Below, one piece after another: positions 22,990 through 33,800 of a DNA stretch of 39,474 nucleotides (its first letter is position 1; the number at the start of each line of letters is the position of its first letter). A model generated the notes under the pieces. It did no database searches. It worked only from the letters and a program-made list of their open reading frames with translations, and was not told where the DNA came from. This DNA is from Bacteroidales bacterium UBA5342 (lineage in GTDB: Bacteria > Bacteroidota > Bacteroidia > Bacteroidales > UBA5342): the NCBI GenBank assembly GCA_002408065.1, contig DHQI01000117.1:1-39474 (forward strand). Direction: 5' to 3'. Both the position numbers and the translations under genes were made by a program.

Positions 22990-23214
22990 ATGCCTATAAT
23001 CGTCAATTTGGATGTTATGATGGCGAAACGTAAAATTTCGCTGAATGAGCTAGCAAGCCGCATTGGTATTACTCAAGCCAATTTGTCTATTCTAAAAACC
23101 GGAAAAGCCAAAGCTGTGCGTTTTACCACCCTTGATGCTATTTGTAAGGAGCTGAATTGCCAGCCCGGCGATTTACTGGAATGGAGGGATGCTCCACCCA
23201 CGCTGTCGCAATAA
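22990..23214 (+). CDS. YozG-like Cro/CI-type HTH regulator
   Basis: A 74-residue DNA-binding protein consisting of little more than one helix-turn-helix domain. The pattern MPIIVNLDVMMAKRKIS, LNELASRIGITQANLSILK, then CKELNCQPGDLLEW is that of the YozG/HTH_26 family. It lies 22 nt downstream of the DUF2975 membrane protein and shares its promoter. Conserved pairing suggests that the two act together, possibly with autoregulation, though no operator can be assigned confidently. Confidence 0.93.
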   Translation: MPIIVNLDVMMAKRKISLNELASRIGITQANLSILKTGKAKAVRFTTLDAICKELNCQPGDLLEWRDAPPTLSQ

Positions 23215-23284
23215 GGCATTGTGGATAGCGACACTGTTGGTAGTCACCCTAAAACCGAATCACTAACACTAAAATAATAAAACA

Positions 23285-26161
23285 ATGAAAACAAAATTAA
23301 GACTGAGTCTATTCCTATTGGTCTCATGCATTTTAGGTCTGCAAGCGCAGGGACTAAGTAAGATGAGCGAGTACAAACTGGATAACGGCCTCACCGTAAT
23401 TCTGAATCCTGACCACAGCAAAGCGGAAGTGTTTGGCTATGTGGTGTGCAAAGCCGGCGGAAAAGATGACCCGGCTGATGCCACCGGTATGGCGCATTAT
23501 ATGGAGCATATGCTTTTTAAAGGTACCGAGGATTTGGGTACTACCAATTGGGAAAAGGAAAAGCCGCATATCGACTCCATCTTTGTGCTTTACGACGAAC
23601 TAGCGGCCACTAACAACGAAGAACAGCGCAAAGCTATTCAGATAAAAATAAATGAACAGTCGGTGAAAGCTAATGAGTACGCCATTCCTAACGAGCTTAC
23701 TACTTTGATAAAACAAACCGGTGGTACGGGTATGAATGCCAATACTTCACCCGACCGCACCGTTTTCTTTAACACTTTCCCTCCTAAACAAATAGAAGCT
23801 TGGTTAGAAATTTATAGCCATCGTTTCCAGAATGCTGTTTTCCGCTCTTTTCAGTCGGAACTGGAAGTGGTTTATGAAGAGAAAAACATGTACTCAGACA
23901 TGTTCTTTATGAACATCATAGAAAAACTGCAACATGACTTTTTCAAAAATCACCCTTACGGACAGCAAACGCTGATTGGTACTGTGGACGACCTTAAGAA
24001 TCCATCATTAACTAAGATGAAAACGTTTTACGACACTTGGTATGTACCCAACAATATGGCTCTTGTCCTTAGTGGCGATTTTGACGAAAATCTAGTAAAA
24101 CCGCTAATTGAAAAAACCTTTGGCACCTGGCAGTATAAAGCTACACCAGAACGTAAAACCTGGGAAGAAAAACCTTTTGACGGTCGTGAACTAACGGAAG
24201 TAAAAATGTCGCCCATCAAGCTGGGTGCACTGGCTTACCGTACTGTCCCCGAAGGTCATCCGGACGAAATCATCTTGCAGATATGCAACGGCCTGCTATC
24301 TAACGAGAGCCAATCGGGACTGATGGATCAGCTGGTGCTCGACAACGAAATCATGGCTATGGAAGCCTTTGCTTTCCCTTACTATGACTACGGTATGAAC
24401 CTTTTTCTTATCATCCCCAAGCTGGTAGGCCAAAGCCTGGAAGAAGCCGAAGAATTGGCTCTTACAAAACTGGAATTACTCAAAAAAGGTGAATTCGAAG
24501 ACTGGCGTATGGATGCCATAAAAAAAGAGCTTTACCGTCAGCATATGGAATCGGCAGAAAGCAACGAAGGACGCGGCATTATGATAGGCGAAACCTTTGC
24601 CCGTGGTGGTGACATCACAGAGCTGGCCAGTTATCCTGATCGCATCCAAAAAATCACTAAAGAAGATGTGTTACGTGTAGCCAATGCTTATTTTGGCGAT
24701 AATTATTTGGCCTTTTTCTCTAAAATGGGATCTTATAAAGGGGAGAAAATTGAAAAGCCGGGTTATAAACCAGTCATTTCGAATACCACTGCAAAATCAG
24801 CTTTTGCACAAAAGCTTGAGACCATTGTAACTCTCAATTATTCGCCTAAATATTTGAACTTTGACAAAGAAATTGAAGAGTCAGATTTGACCAAAAACGC
24901 CAAGCTATATGTGGTAAAAAACCCGCAAAACGATATTTTTAAATTAACCATAAAGTATAACATAGGCGAAATAAACGAACCACTGCTGAAAGAGGCCATG
25001 TACGCTATGAACGATGCCCACACCGACAGCCTGAGTAAATCGGAACTTAAAGATGAATTCTCAAAACTGGGAGCCACTTATTATTTCAGCTCAGACAATA
25101 GCTACATTTACCTGGAAATCGATGGTTTAGATGGCGAATTTGAAAACACCATCAGCCTGGTGGCCGACTTAATAAACCACCCCACACTGGAACAGGAAGA
25201 TGTAGACTTTATGACCGAAGAAACTAAAACAGAACGCAAGATGGAGCGCGAAGATGCCGGCGATGTAGCCAGTGCCGCTTTCGATTGGGTACGCTATGGC
25301 GAAAAATCGGAATATATCGATCGCTTAACGGTAAAAGAAACCAAAGCTTTGCAAGCCGAAGACCTTATCAGTAAATTTAAAGAAGCCACTGATTACGCTC
25401 TTGAAATTCATTATGCCGGGAACATTCCTATGGATGAGGTCAAAGAGATTCTTAACTCAAACCTTGAATTAAAAGCACAATATAAAAAAGGCGTGGGTAT
25501 AGCCACCCATAAACTCATGGAGTACGATGAAAACATCGTTTATTTCGTTAACAAGAAAAAGGCCTCACAAGCCAATATTTATTTCTTCGCCAACGAAGCT
25601 CCTTTTAAGGTAGAAGACATCCCTACACGCGAAGCTTTTAACCTTTACTTTGGTGGCGGTTTTTCGGGCTTGGTATTGCAGGAAATACGCGAATACCGTT
25701 CCTTAGCTTATGGTGCAGGTGCAGGGTTTAGCACACCGCCGGTAAAAGAAACACCTTCTTTCTTTTATGGCTACATAGGCACACAGGCTGACAAAACATC
25801 GGAAGCATTGGAGGTATTTACAAGCCTGGTGGACAGCATGCCGCACAAGACAGAGCGCATCGAAATGATACGTCCGTATTTGGAACAGAGCGCTTTTACT
25901 GATCATCCTGACTTTCGCGGACTAAGCGAATATATGCTGGAATTACAACAGCAAGGCATCAACGATGATCCGGCCAAACTGTTTAATGCGGCCTACAAAA
26001 ATCTCCAATTTGCTGACATCGTAGAATTCTATGAAGCTAATTTGCAAAATGCACCTATGGTCACACTGGTAGTAGGAGACAAAAAGAACATTGACATGGA
26101 TGCTCTCAAGCAATATGGTAAAGTGTTTACTGTCAAAGAAAAAGACCTTTATTCTAAATAA
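23285..26161 (+). CDS. Periplasmic M16-family zinc metallopeptidase
   Basis: A 958-residue peptidase of the pitrilysin/insulinase (M16) family with a signal peptide (1-21). It is composed of two homologous halves, each with two M16 domains. The first half carries the inverted zinc motif HYMEH (His71, Glu74, His75). A third ligand Glu is expected in SELEVVYEEK (191-200), unusually far away because of an insertion of about 45 residues. The second half (from about 520) lacks the motif, as usual for the non-catalytic half. It probably degrades peptides in the periplasm. Monocistronic: a terminator follows at 26181. Confidence 0.94.
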   Translation: MKTKLRLSLFLLVSCILGLQAQGLSKMSEYKLDNGLTVILNPDHSKAEVFGYVVCKAGGKDDPADATGMAHYMEHMLFKGTEDLGTTNWEKEKPHIDSIFVLYDELAATNNEEQRKAIQIKINEQSVKANEYAIPNELTTLIKQTGGTGMNANTSPDRTVFFNTFPPKQIEAWLEIYSHRFQNAVFRSFQSELEVVYEEKNMYSDMFFMNIIEKLQHDFFKNHPYGQQTLIGTVDDLKNPSLTKMKTFYDTWYVPNNMALVLSGDFDENLVKPLIEKTFGTWQYKATPERKTWEEKPFDGRELTEVKMSPIKLGALAYRTVPEGHPDEIILQICNGLLSNESQSGLMDQLVLDNEIMAMEAFAFPYYDYGMNLFLIIPKLVGQSLEEAEELALTKLELLKKGEFEDWRMDAIKKELYRQHMESAESNEGRGIMIGETFARGGDITELASYPDRIQKITKEDVLRVANAYFGDNYLAFFSKMGSYKGEKIEKPGYKPVISNTTAKSAFAQKLETIVTLNYSPKYLNFDKEIEESDLTKNAKLYVVKNPQNDIFKLTIKYNIGEINEPLLKEAMYAMNDAHTDSLSKSELKDEFSKLGATYYFSSDNSYIYLEIDGLDGEFENTISLVADLINHPTLEQEDVDFMTEETKTERKMEREDAGDVASAAFDWVRYGEKSEYIDRLTVKETKALQAEDLISKFKEATDYALEIHYAGNIPMDEVKEILNSNLELKAQYKKGVGIATHKLMEYDENIVYFVNKKKASQANIYFFANEAPFKVEDIPTREAFNLYFGGGFSGLVLQEIREYRSLAYGAGAGFSTPPVKETPSFFYGYIGTQADKTSEALEVFTSLVDSMPHKTERIEMIRPYLEQSAFTDHPDFRGLSEYMLELQQQGINDDPAKLFNAAYKNLQFADIVEFYEANLQNAPMVTLVVGDKKNIDMDALKQYGKVFTVKEKDLYSK

Positions 26162-26180
26162 TTGTCCTTAAACCTATATA

Positions 26181-26220
26181 AAACGAGCGAAGAAGCGCTG
26201 ACTTTTTCGTTCGTTTTTTT
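26181..26220 (+). terminator. Terminator after the M16 peptidase gene
   Basis: AAACGAGCGA (26181-26190) pairs with TCGTTCGTTT (26207-26216), with one wobble, followed by a run of T. It begins 20 nt past the stop codon. Confidence 0.75.
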
Positions 26221-26325
26221 CCCCTCAAAATAAGCTTTCACAAAATCAAATACTTGCCCCACATTTATTCGCCCACCCATCGCGTGAAAGTCACTCCAAA
26301 ACCATAATGCTTTCTATTTTTTTTC

Positions 26326-26333
26326 TATTTTTG
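26326..26333 (+). promoter_or_regulatory. Putative -7 box of the phenylacetate-CoA ligase gene
   Basis: TATTTTTG fits TAnnTTTG and lies 38 nt before the ATG at 26371. No good -33 TTG is present at the right distance, so only the -7 element is supported. Confidence 0.35.
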
Positions 26334-26370
26334 TTGGCCTTATCACACAGACCTAAAAAAAGCATAATCA

Positions 26371-27681
26371 ATGGCACATAGAATTTGGAATGAGACAATG
26401 GAATGTATGGATCGTGAATCAATGCGAAAAATACAAAGTATTCGTCTTCGTGAGATTGTAGAACACGTTTATCACAACACGCCTTTTTACCGCAACAAGA
26501 TGCAGGAACTGGGCATTACACCAGAGGACATTAACTCTGTAGATGACCTTGTAAAATTACCTTTCACCGTAAAGACGGATCTAAGGGACAACTACCCATT
26601 CGGACTTTTTGCTGTGCCAAGTAGCGAGATTGTACGTGTGCATGCCTCCTCGGGTACTACAGGTAAACCAACCGTAGTCGGATACACCCGAAAAGATTTA
26701 ACCACATGGAGCGAAGTGATGGCCCGCACCTTTACCGGCGCTGGTGTTCACAGTAACGATTTCATCCAAATTGCTTATGGTTATGGCTTATTTACCGGCG
26801 GCTTGGGCGCTCATTACGGTGCCGAAAAAGTGGGCGCATCCGTTATACCGATTTCCGGTGGTAACACCGACAAACAGTTACAACTCATTCAGGATTTTAA
26901 AACGAATGCTATTGCTATGACACCTTCTTATGCTTTGCACTTGGCCGAAGTCATGGAAGAACGCGGTATTGATCCGGAATCATTGGATTTGCGTGTGGGT
27001 ATCTTTGGTGCTGAACCATGGACCGAAAGTATGCGTAAGGAAATAGAAGAACGCCTGAAGATAAAAGCTATTGACATTTACGGTTTGAGTGAAATCATTG
27101 GCCCGGGCGTTTCATTTGAATGCGAAGATCAATGTGGCCTACATATCAACGAAGATCATTTTATTCCTGAAATAGTAGATCCGGAAACGTTGAAACCCGT
27201 AGCAGAAGGCGAAGAAGGCGAACTGGTTTTCACCACTGTAACCAAAGAAGGCTTGCCTCTATTGCGCTACCGTACCAAGGATTTAACATCGCTCAACTAC
27301 GAAAAATGTTCATGTGGACGCACTCTGGTAAGGATGAAAAAATGCACCGGTCGTTCAGACGATATGCTCATTATTCGTGGGGTTAATGTATTCCCGTCAC
27401 AAGTAGAAAGTGTATTGCTTGAAATGAGCGAAACGGAACCTCACTACTTGCTGATAGTAGAGCGCGTAGGCACTATGGATACCCTGACGGTAATGGTGGA
27501 AGTACAGAACGAATTTTTCTCTGATGAAATTTCCAAACTGGAAGCTTTACAGAAAAAGATTAAACAGAACATCCAAAACCTGCTTGGTCTTTCAGTAAAC
27601 GTGAAACTGGTAGAACCTAAAACGATAGAACGCACTGCGGGTAAATCAAAACGGGTGATTGACAAGCGGGTGCTGCAATAA
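26371..27681 (+). CDS. paaK: Phenylacetate-CoA ligase
   Basis: A 436-residue adenylate-forming enzyme that activates phenylacetate or related aryl acids to the CoA thioester. Diagnostic segments: the P-loop-like HASSGTTGKPTVVGYTRKDL (91-110), FGAEPW and the YGLSEIIGPG motif (around 235-245), LLRYRTKDLTSL, then the C-terminal lid with GRSDDMLIIRGVNVFPSQVE. Length is typical. In Bacteroidota these genes often accompany indolepyruvate ferredoxin oxidoreductase and serve aromatic amino-acid metabolism, but no such neighbour is seen here, so the physiological substrate is open. The gene appears monocistronic. Confidence 0.94.
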   Translation: MAHRIWNETMECMDRESMRKIQSIRLREIVEHVYHNTPFYRNKMQELGITPEDINSVDDLVKLPFTVKTDLRDNYPFGLFAVPSSEIVRVHASSGTTGKPTVVGYTRKDLTTWSEVMARTFTGAGVHSNDFIQIAYGYGLFTGGLGAHYGAEKVGASVIPISGGNTDKQLQLIQDFKTNAIAMTPSYALHLAEVMEERGIDPESLDLRVGIFGAEPWTESMRKEIEERLKIKAIDIYGLSEIIGPGVSFECEDQCGLHINEDHFIPEIVDPETLKPVAEGEEGELVFTTVTKEGLPLLRYRTKDLTSLNYEKCSCGRTLVRMKKCTGRSDDMLIIRGVNVFPSQVESVLLEMSETEPHYLLIVERVGTMDTLTVMVEVQNEFFSDEISKLEALQKKIKQNIQNLLGLSVNVKLVEPKTIERTAGKSKRVIDKRVLQ

Positions 27682-27727
27682 AAAACACACAGTTAACTGT
27701 TATATAAATGCTTAAAAAGCAATCAAC

Positions 27728-27756
27728 ACACCAATTGAGATAAAGTATTGGTGTTT
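27728..27756 (+). terminator. Weak terminator after paaK
   Basis: ACACCAAT (27728-27735) pairs with ATTGGTGT (27747-27754). Only three T follow, so termination may be partial. Confidence 0.5.
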
Positions 27757-27814
27757 CATTTTATGCTAACACAATACTGCAAAAAGAAACCCGTTATTTA
27801 TAAAAACAAAGACC

Positions 27815-29335
27815 TTGAACCGAAAGAACATCTTTTTCATCACGATCATTACGCTAATAACCATTGGGGGTTTTGTAGCTTGTGAGGAACGCGACTATTA
27901 CGAAAACAGTAATGCGACCTTAAACTTTTCGATGGATACTGTCTCTTTCGACACGGTCTTTACCACTATTGGTTCGGCCACTATGCACTTTACTGTGCGC
28001 AACCCTTATGACCAAGATCTGGAGATTAACTCTATCAGCTTACTTGGTGGCGCATCGTCTAACTTCCGCATCAATATTGATGGATCACCGGAACTTAGTG
28101 CAGAAAACAAACTACTCCGCGCACAAGACAGTATGTATATCTTTGTGGATGTGACAGTAGACCCAAGTATTCAGAACCTGGCTTTTTTGATCGAAGACAA
28201 CATCGTTTTTAACACAAATGGGAAAGAACAAAAAGTCCTACTCCAAGCCTACGGACAGGACGCTCACCATATCAAATTGGGAGAATGGGGCGACGCAGCA
28301 ATGCAAGTACAAGAATATACTGATGGCTCTTTAGACACCACCTACTTTGTTTTACTAAACAACGACACCACTCTTAAAGCCGATAAACCTTATTATCTTC
28401 ATCACAGTTTTGCAGTGAATGAGGGGGTCAAATTGACACTTGATCCCGGTGTAAAATTCTACATCGAAAAAGATAAAAGCATCTACGTTTTAGGATCTCT
28501 AAGCTCAAATGGAACAGTAGAAAAACCCGTGGAGTTTCGTGGCCACCGGATGGATAATATGTTCCCTGATACTCCATACGATAAAGTACCGGGACAATGG
28601 GGCGTACTGGCTTTTCAGAGTCAAAGCTATGACAATCACCTCAAACATACTCATATCCGCAATGGACTTATTGGCTTATATGTCGATTCTCTTTCGGTAA
28701 ATGACAAACCGAAAGTAAAACTTGAAAATTGCCGCATCGAGAATATGACTTCAGCAGCTATCTACAGTCTTTATGGCGAGATAGAGGCCGAAAATTCACT
28801 CTTTGCCAATTGTGAACAATATGTGTTTGGCGCCAGTGCCGGTGGCAAATATTCCTTCACTAACTGCACCTTTGGCAATCATTACAGCTGGGCCGGTCAT
28901 TCTGACCCGTCAGTGGTTTTGACCAATTACTATATTTATAATAATGATGTTATTCCCTTCCCGCTTATCCAAGCTGATTTTACTAATTGTATCATTTGGG
29001 GAACTGCCAACAGTGAGCTGAGTCTGTCCGATAAAGATGAAGACGGTAACTTAATTGAAGCCGATTTCAACTTTTCTTTTGACCACTGTCTGATAAAAGC
29101 TGATATAAAAGAAGACATCGACACTAACGATGTCCGTTTTTCTGATGTAATATGGAACTATGATCCCCTCTTCCGCGAGCCTAAGGAGGAATGGGATTTT
29201 CATCCGGACACCCTTTCTCCCGTCATTGATATGGGAATCCCCACTCACCTGAATGCTGACATAAACGAAAGACCGTATATCAATGCGCCTGAAATTGGGG
29301 CCTTTGAATATGCAGGCACTTTAGACGAAGAGTAA
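27815..29335 (+). CDS. Parallel beta-helix lipoprotein
   Basis: A 506-residue predicted lipoprotein with lipobox FVAC (Cys23) followed by EERD, again a likely surface-export signal. An N-terminal beta-sandwich (about 35-150, TVSFDTVFTTIGSATMHFTVRNP) precedes a right-handed beta-helix region with repeated short turns (about 190-440: TLDPGVKFYIEKDKSIYVLG, then HTHIRNGLIGLYVD, VKLENCRIENMTSAAIYSL). The C terminus DINERPYINAPEIGAFEYA matches the choice-of-anchor Q type end. The start is TTG; no ATG gives a better signal peptide. A conserved Bacteroidota family of unknown function; binding to polysaccharide is possible. Confidence 0.85.
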   Translation: MNRKNIFFITIITLITIGGFVACEERDYYENSNATLNFSMDTVSFDTVFTTIGSATMHFTVRNPYDQDLEINSISLLGGASSNFRINIDGSPELSAENKLLRAQDSMYIFVDVTVDPSIQNLAFLIEDNIVFNTNGKEQKVLLQAYGQDAHHIKLGEWGDAAMQVQEYTDGSLDTTYFVLLNNDTTLKADKPYYLHHSFAVNEGVKLTLDPGVKFYIEKDKSIYVLGSLSSNGTVEKPVEFRGHRMDNMFPDTPYDKVPGQWGVLAFQSQSYDNHLKHTHIRNGLIGLYVDSLSVNDKPKVKLENCRIENMTSAAIYSLYGEIEAENSLFANCEQYVFGASAGGKYSFTNCTFGNHYSWAGHSDPSVVLTNYYIYNNDVIPFPLIQADFTNCIIWGTANSELSLSDKDEDGNLIEADFNFSFDHCLIKADIKEDIDTNDVRFSDVIWNYDPLFREPKEEWDFHPDTLSPVIDMGIPTHLNADINERPYINAPEIGAFEYAGTLDEE

Positions 29336-29390
29336 GCTTTTCTTTATCATCCCTTTTACTAAGCCACATTCATCTAAACTAACATTTTAG

Positions 29391-29421
29391 TTGTTTAACT
29401 AAATAATTAGTTTTACTTTTA
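29391..29421 (+). promoter_or_regulatory. Putative promoter of the TPR gene
   Basis: TTG at 29391-29393, a 20-nt spacer and TACTTTTA (29414-29421), which matches TAnnTTTG except at the last base, lie 28 nt upstream of the ATG at 29450. Confidence 0.4.
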
Positions 29422-29449
29422 CCACATTCGTGTTCTAATAATCTATACT

Positions 29450-30697
29450 ATGTTGAATCTGAGAATCAAAGTAAGTCTAGTATTGGTACTATCCGTTTCA
29501 GTTTTGTTGGCACAGAATAATGAGCTTCTTTTTCTGGAAAAACAATATGAGGCCATAATAGAAGCCAACACCCCGCCTCAAACAACGCAAAATTACTATT
29601 GGCTGGCACAATCATTTAGAGCACAAGGCAAAACACTGGAAGCAATTGCTGTACTTGAGGAAGCTAAGGATACCTCATTACTGAGCACCAATATGCAACT
29701 ATTGGCAGACCTCTATTATCAAAGCGGGCAGTTTCAAAAGGCGCTTCCCTACTTTACTGCAAACAGCGTGCAAGCTGAGGCTTTTTTGAAATTAATGCAC
29801 ATTTTCGAACAGAGAAGCAATTTTATTGAAGCTATCGATTCGGCTAAGATACGTTTAGAAACGGACTCTCTGAATGTAGAATTGCTTAGCATACTGGCCA
29901 ACAGCTATTACCGACTGGATGCCACAGTCCTTGCAACGCAAACTTACGAAAAGATATATGCCATTAATCCTGATAACCTATCCAATGCCAACAAATTAGC
30001 ATTGATGCTTGTCAATTCCCGCAAGGAAGGCAATATAAGACAAGCCATCAGCGTAGTGGATAATGTATTGGCCAAAGATTCAACAAATTTTCGCTTCATG
30101 CGCATCAAAGGACGCTGCCACTATCTGCTGAGTGACTATCACAGCGCCTTGCCTTGTTTTCAGAAACTTGTAGAGGCAGGTTATGCTAACCTATCTAACC
30201 TAAAACACCTCGGGATATCTGAATTTAAAATTGGGGTATATCAAGATGCCAATAAACACCTATACGATGCCTATTTGCTGGAACCAACAGATATACAGAC
30301 ACAACTCTTTCTTGGAAAATCGTATCTGGAAATGGATAAAATCTTTTCGGCTTTACAATGCTTCAATAATGTGGACACCCTACTGCTGCCAGCAGACGAA
30401 ACAATGACCACCTTGCTTTGGGCCAAACAACAATGCTACCGCGAATTGGAATCCTATGATAAGGTAAATAGTATTTTACATCAACTGCCCCAATATGATG
30501 ACCAACCGGATTACTATTTCTACATGGCCTCCAATTACGAAAACAACCTCAAAGACAAGCCCAAAGCGCTTGAATACTATGAGAAATTTTTAACTGAAGC
30601 CAGCAAGGAAAAGCACCTTATAGCCACAGCTCAACTTCGAGAATTAGCCAAAGAACACATCAAACATATTAAGGAAGAACAGTTTTGGGAGGAATAA
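29450..30697 (+). CDS. Periplasmic TPR-repeat protein
   Basis: A 415-residue protein with a signal peptide (1-21, ending LLA-QN) followed by about ten degenerate tetratricopeptide repeats. Examples are YYWLAQSFRAQGKTLEAIAVLEEA (48-71), QLLADLYYQSGQFQKALPYF, SILANSYYRLDATVLATQTYEKIYAINP, and YYFYMASNYENNLKDKPKALEYYEKFL near the end. TPR arrays serve as protein-interaction scaffolds; the partner is unknown. It follows the beta-helix lipoprotein by 114 nt, with its own likely promoter. The stop codon faces the convergently transcribed mfd gene. Confidence 0.88.
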   Translation: MLNLRIKVSLVLVLSVSVLLAQNNELLFLEKQYEAIIEANTPPQTTQNYYWLAQSFRAQGKTLEAIAVLEEAKDTSLLSTNMQLLADLYYQSGQFQKALPYFTANSVQAEAFLKLMHIFEQRSNFIEAIDSAKIRLETDSLNVELLSILANSYYRLDATVLATQTYEKIYAINPDNLSNANKLALMLVNSRKEGNIRQAISVVDNVLAKDSTNFRFMRIKGRCHYLLSDYHSALPCFQKLVEAGYANLSNLKHLGISEFKIGVYQDANKHLYDAYLLEPTDIQTQLFLGKSYLEMDKIFSALQCFNNVDTLLLPADETMTTLLWAKQQCYRELESYDKVNSILHQLPQYDDQPDYYFYMASNYENNLKDKPKALEYYEKFLTEASKEKHLIATAQLRELAKEHIKHIKEEQFWEE

Positions 30698-30737
30698 AAG
30701 CATTTTTTAGTCTGCTTGTCAAGGCAAAACATATTTT

Positions 30738-30800
30738 ATTCTCCAGATTATCGTGAATTTGTAGAATACATTCGCCGAATTAGCGTGAATTTGGAGAATT
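30738..30800. repeat. Convergent intergenic repeat between TPR gene and mfd
   Basis: ATTCTCCA (30738-30745) is inverted at 30792-30799. Within it, CGTGAATTTG occurs directly at 30752-30761 and 30784-30793, a 32-bp period, with AGAAT one base after each. The unit lies between converging genes and could act as a bidirectional mRNA-end structure or be a dispersed repeat. Confidence 0.5.
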
Positions 30801-30817
30801 CAGGAGAGATCTTTTCA

Positions 30818-33800
30818 CTACGCTTTTATTTCGGAGAGTAAATTCAGCGCTGAAACGACAGAAGAAACCCCGGCAAAAGATAAAGAAAGACGACTAGAAC
30901 CTTCCTTCATTCTACATTTGAGTGGATTCGTTTGCACATATTGTAAAACCTGCATAAAGACAGGCGACTGATAAAATACGGAATCCTGATTTGCTACAAA
31001 ATAACAAATCATCTTGCCACGTTTAAGCACCAACTTCTCTACAGCCAACTCAATGGCTTTTTTGCGCAGCTTAGAGACGATCAACAGCTCTTCCACCTCT
31101 TCTGGTATAGGTCCAAAACGATCTTCCAGGCGTTGACGAAAGCCTGCCAATTCTTCGATGTTAGCTAAAGCGTCAAGCTCGCGGTACAGATTCATCCGCT
31201 CGGTCACATTGCTTACATAATCATTAGGAATCAGTAGTTGTAAATCGGAATCAATCTGACAGTCGGTCACAAATTGCTGATTGTAGTCCATATCCGTATT
31301 GCGGTCTTCCAATACATCTTTAAACTCATCGTTGCGTAACTCCAGCATCGCCTCATTCAATATCTGATTGTAAGTCTCAATACCAATATCAGTAATAAAA
31401 CCGCTCTGTTCACCCCCTAAAAGGTTACCGGCTCCACGAATATCTAAATCTTGCAGAGCAATATTAAAACCGCTCCCTAATTCTGAAAATTGCTCTATGG
31501 CTTTCAAACGGCGGCGTGAATCAGCGGGCAAAGTGGTCAACGGAGGAGCGAGCAAATAACAAAAAGCCCTTTTGTTAGTACGTCCCACACGGCCGCGTAA
31601 CTGATGCAACTCACTCAATCCATAATTCTGGGCATCATTGATGATGATAGTATTCACATTAGGAATATCCACACCGGATTCTATAATCGTAGTAGCCAAC
31701 AAAACATCATACTTACCAGCCATAAAATCCACCATTATTTCTTCCAGCTCGTGGCCGGCCATTTGTCCGTGACCTATAGCCACACGCACATCCGGCACAA
31801 TACGGTGAAGCAATTTTTCTAACTCCAGTAAGCCTTTTATACGATTATTGACAAAAAACACCTGCCCATCACGATCCAGTTCGTACATTATAGCTTCGCG
31901 GATAATATCGTGATTGAACGAATGTATCTCCGTAAGAATAGGATAACGGTTAGGCGGTGGTGTATTAATCACAGAAAGTTCGCGCGCGCCCATCAGCGAA
32001 AACTGCATCGTGCGCGGAATAGGCGTCGCGGTGAGCGTCAAGGTATCGACATTTACCCGCAGCTGCTTCAATTTTTCTTTTACAGCTACACCAAACTTCT
32101 GCTCTTCGTCGATTACCAACAAGCCCAAATCTTTAAACTGAACCGTTTTACTGGTCAATTTATGTGTACCAATAATAATATCAACCTCCCCGGCTTTGAG
32201 GCGGGTCAACACATCTTTCACTTCTTTAGCGGTTCTGAAACGCGAAATATATTCTACCGTTACCGGGAAATCTTGCAATCGCTTTTTAAACGAACGAAAA
32301 TGCTGAAAAGCCAAAATAGTGGTTGGCACCAAAACAGCCGTTTGTTTGCCATCAGTGGCCGCCTTGAAGGCAGCACGTATGGCAATTTCTGTTTTCCCAA
32401 AGCCCACATCACCACACACCAAACGATCCATCGGCATCTCACTCTCCATATCCTCTTTCAAGGATTGGGTCGCTTTGAGCTGATCAGGGGTATCTTCGTA
32501 CATAAACGAAGCCTCCATCTCGGTTTGTAAATAGCTATCAGGTGAATAAGCAAAGCCCTTTTCTTCTTTTCGCTTGGCATAGAGCTTTATCAGGTCGCGG
32601 GCAATATCCTTGATTTGCTTTTTGGCCTTTTCTTTCAGCTTGTTCCAGGCTCCGCTACCCAGCTTATTTATCTTTGGTGGCTCCCCGTCCTGACCTTTGT
32701 ATTTGGATATGCGGTGCAGGGAGTGTATACTAACAAAAATGATGTCATTATCGCGATACACCAATTTTATCGACTCCTTAATCTGACCATCTTCGTGCGT
32801 GCGTACCAGACCGGCAAACTTACCAATACCGTGATCGGAGTGTACCACATAATCGCCCTGATTTAGCTGCGTAATTTCTTTCAAAGTCAGTCCGGCTTTG
32901 CTGCGTTGTAAGCGGTCTGATTTCAATTTGAAACGGTGATAACGCTCAAAAATCTGGTGATCGGTCAGCACATTAAGCAGCAAATCATCATCGGTAAATC
33001 CTGCATGCAGAATACCTGTTACCGCTTTAAACTCCTGTGGTCGTTCACTATCTTCAAAGATAGCCTGCAGTCGTTGTATCTGTTTTTCACTATTACTTAA
33101 GATATAAGAGCTTAACCCATCTGTTTTAGAACGTTCAAGGAAGTCAAAAAGCAAGTCGAAATTTTTCTGAAAAGCAGGTTGAACTTTTGAACGAAAGGCA
33201 ATCGCTTTAGCATTCGCATCTACGGCACGACTCAGATGAATCGTTCTAAAATCGCGTGGCAAATCAAGCATATGCTGTCTGCCTATCAGCCCATTCAAGA
33301 CCCAGTCCTTTCCGTCCTCTTCATAAGCATCCAGCGTTTCCTGCTTCAGATCTTTGATAAAATCCGAAGCATAACTCACATCGGCAAGCATCAGCAACGT
33401 TTCTTTACTGATAAAGTCAAAAAGCGAAATCAGCTCCTTACTATTTTCATGCTTCAACTCTGGGATGATAGTCACCTTTTCGACAGATGCTAATGATAAC
33501 TGATTATCAATATCAAAGGTACGTATGCTCTCTACTTCATCATCAAAAAAGGTCAGCCGAAAAGGATAATCATTTGAAAAAGAAAACACATCTACAATAC
33601 CACCACGGATAGCATAATGTCCAGGTTCCTCCACAAAGTCAACGCGTTCGAAACCAAACTCCTCCAGCATTTCGTGCAAGAAGTCGATACCCGGCTCATC
33701 ACCCACCTGTGTCGTAAACGTTTTCTTACGGATATTTTTCGATGTCGTCACCTTTTCTATGACAGCATCGGGATAAGTGACAATTAATAATTTTTGCTGT

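Noticed and set aside
31910..32530. 206-residue plus-strand open frame
   Set aside because: Entirely antisense to the mfd motor domain; a shadow of its codon bias.
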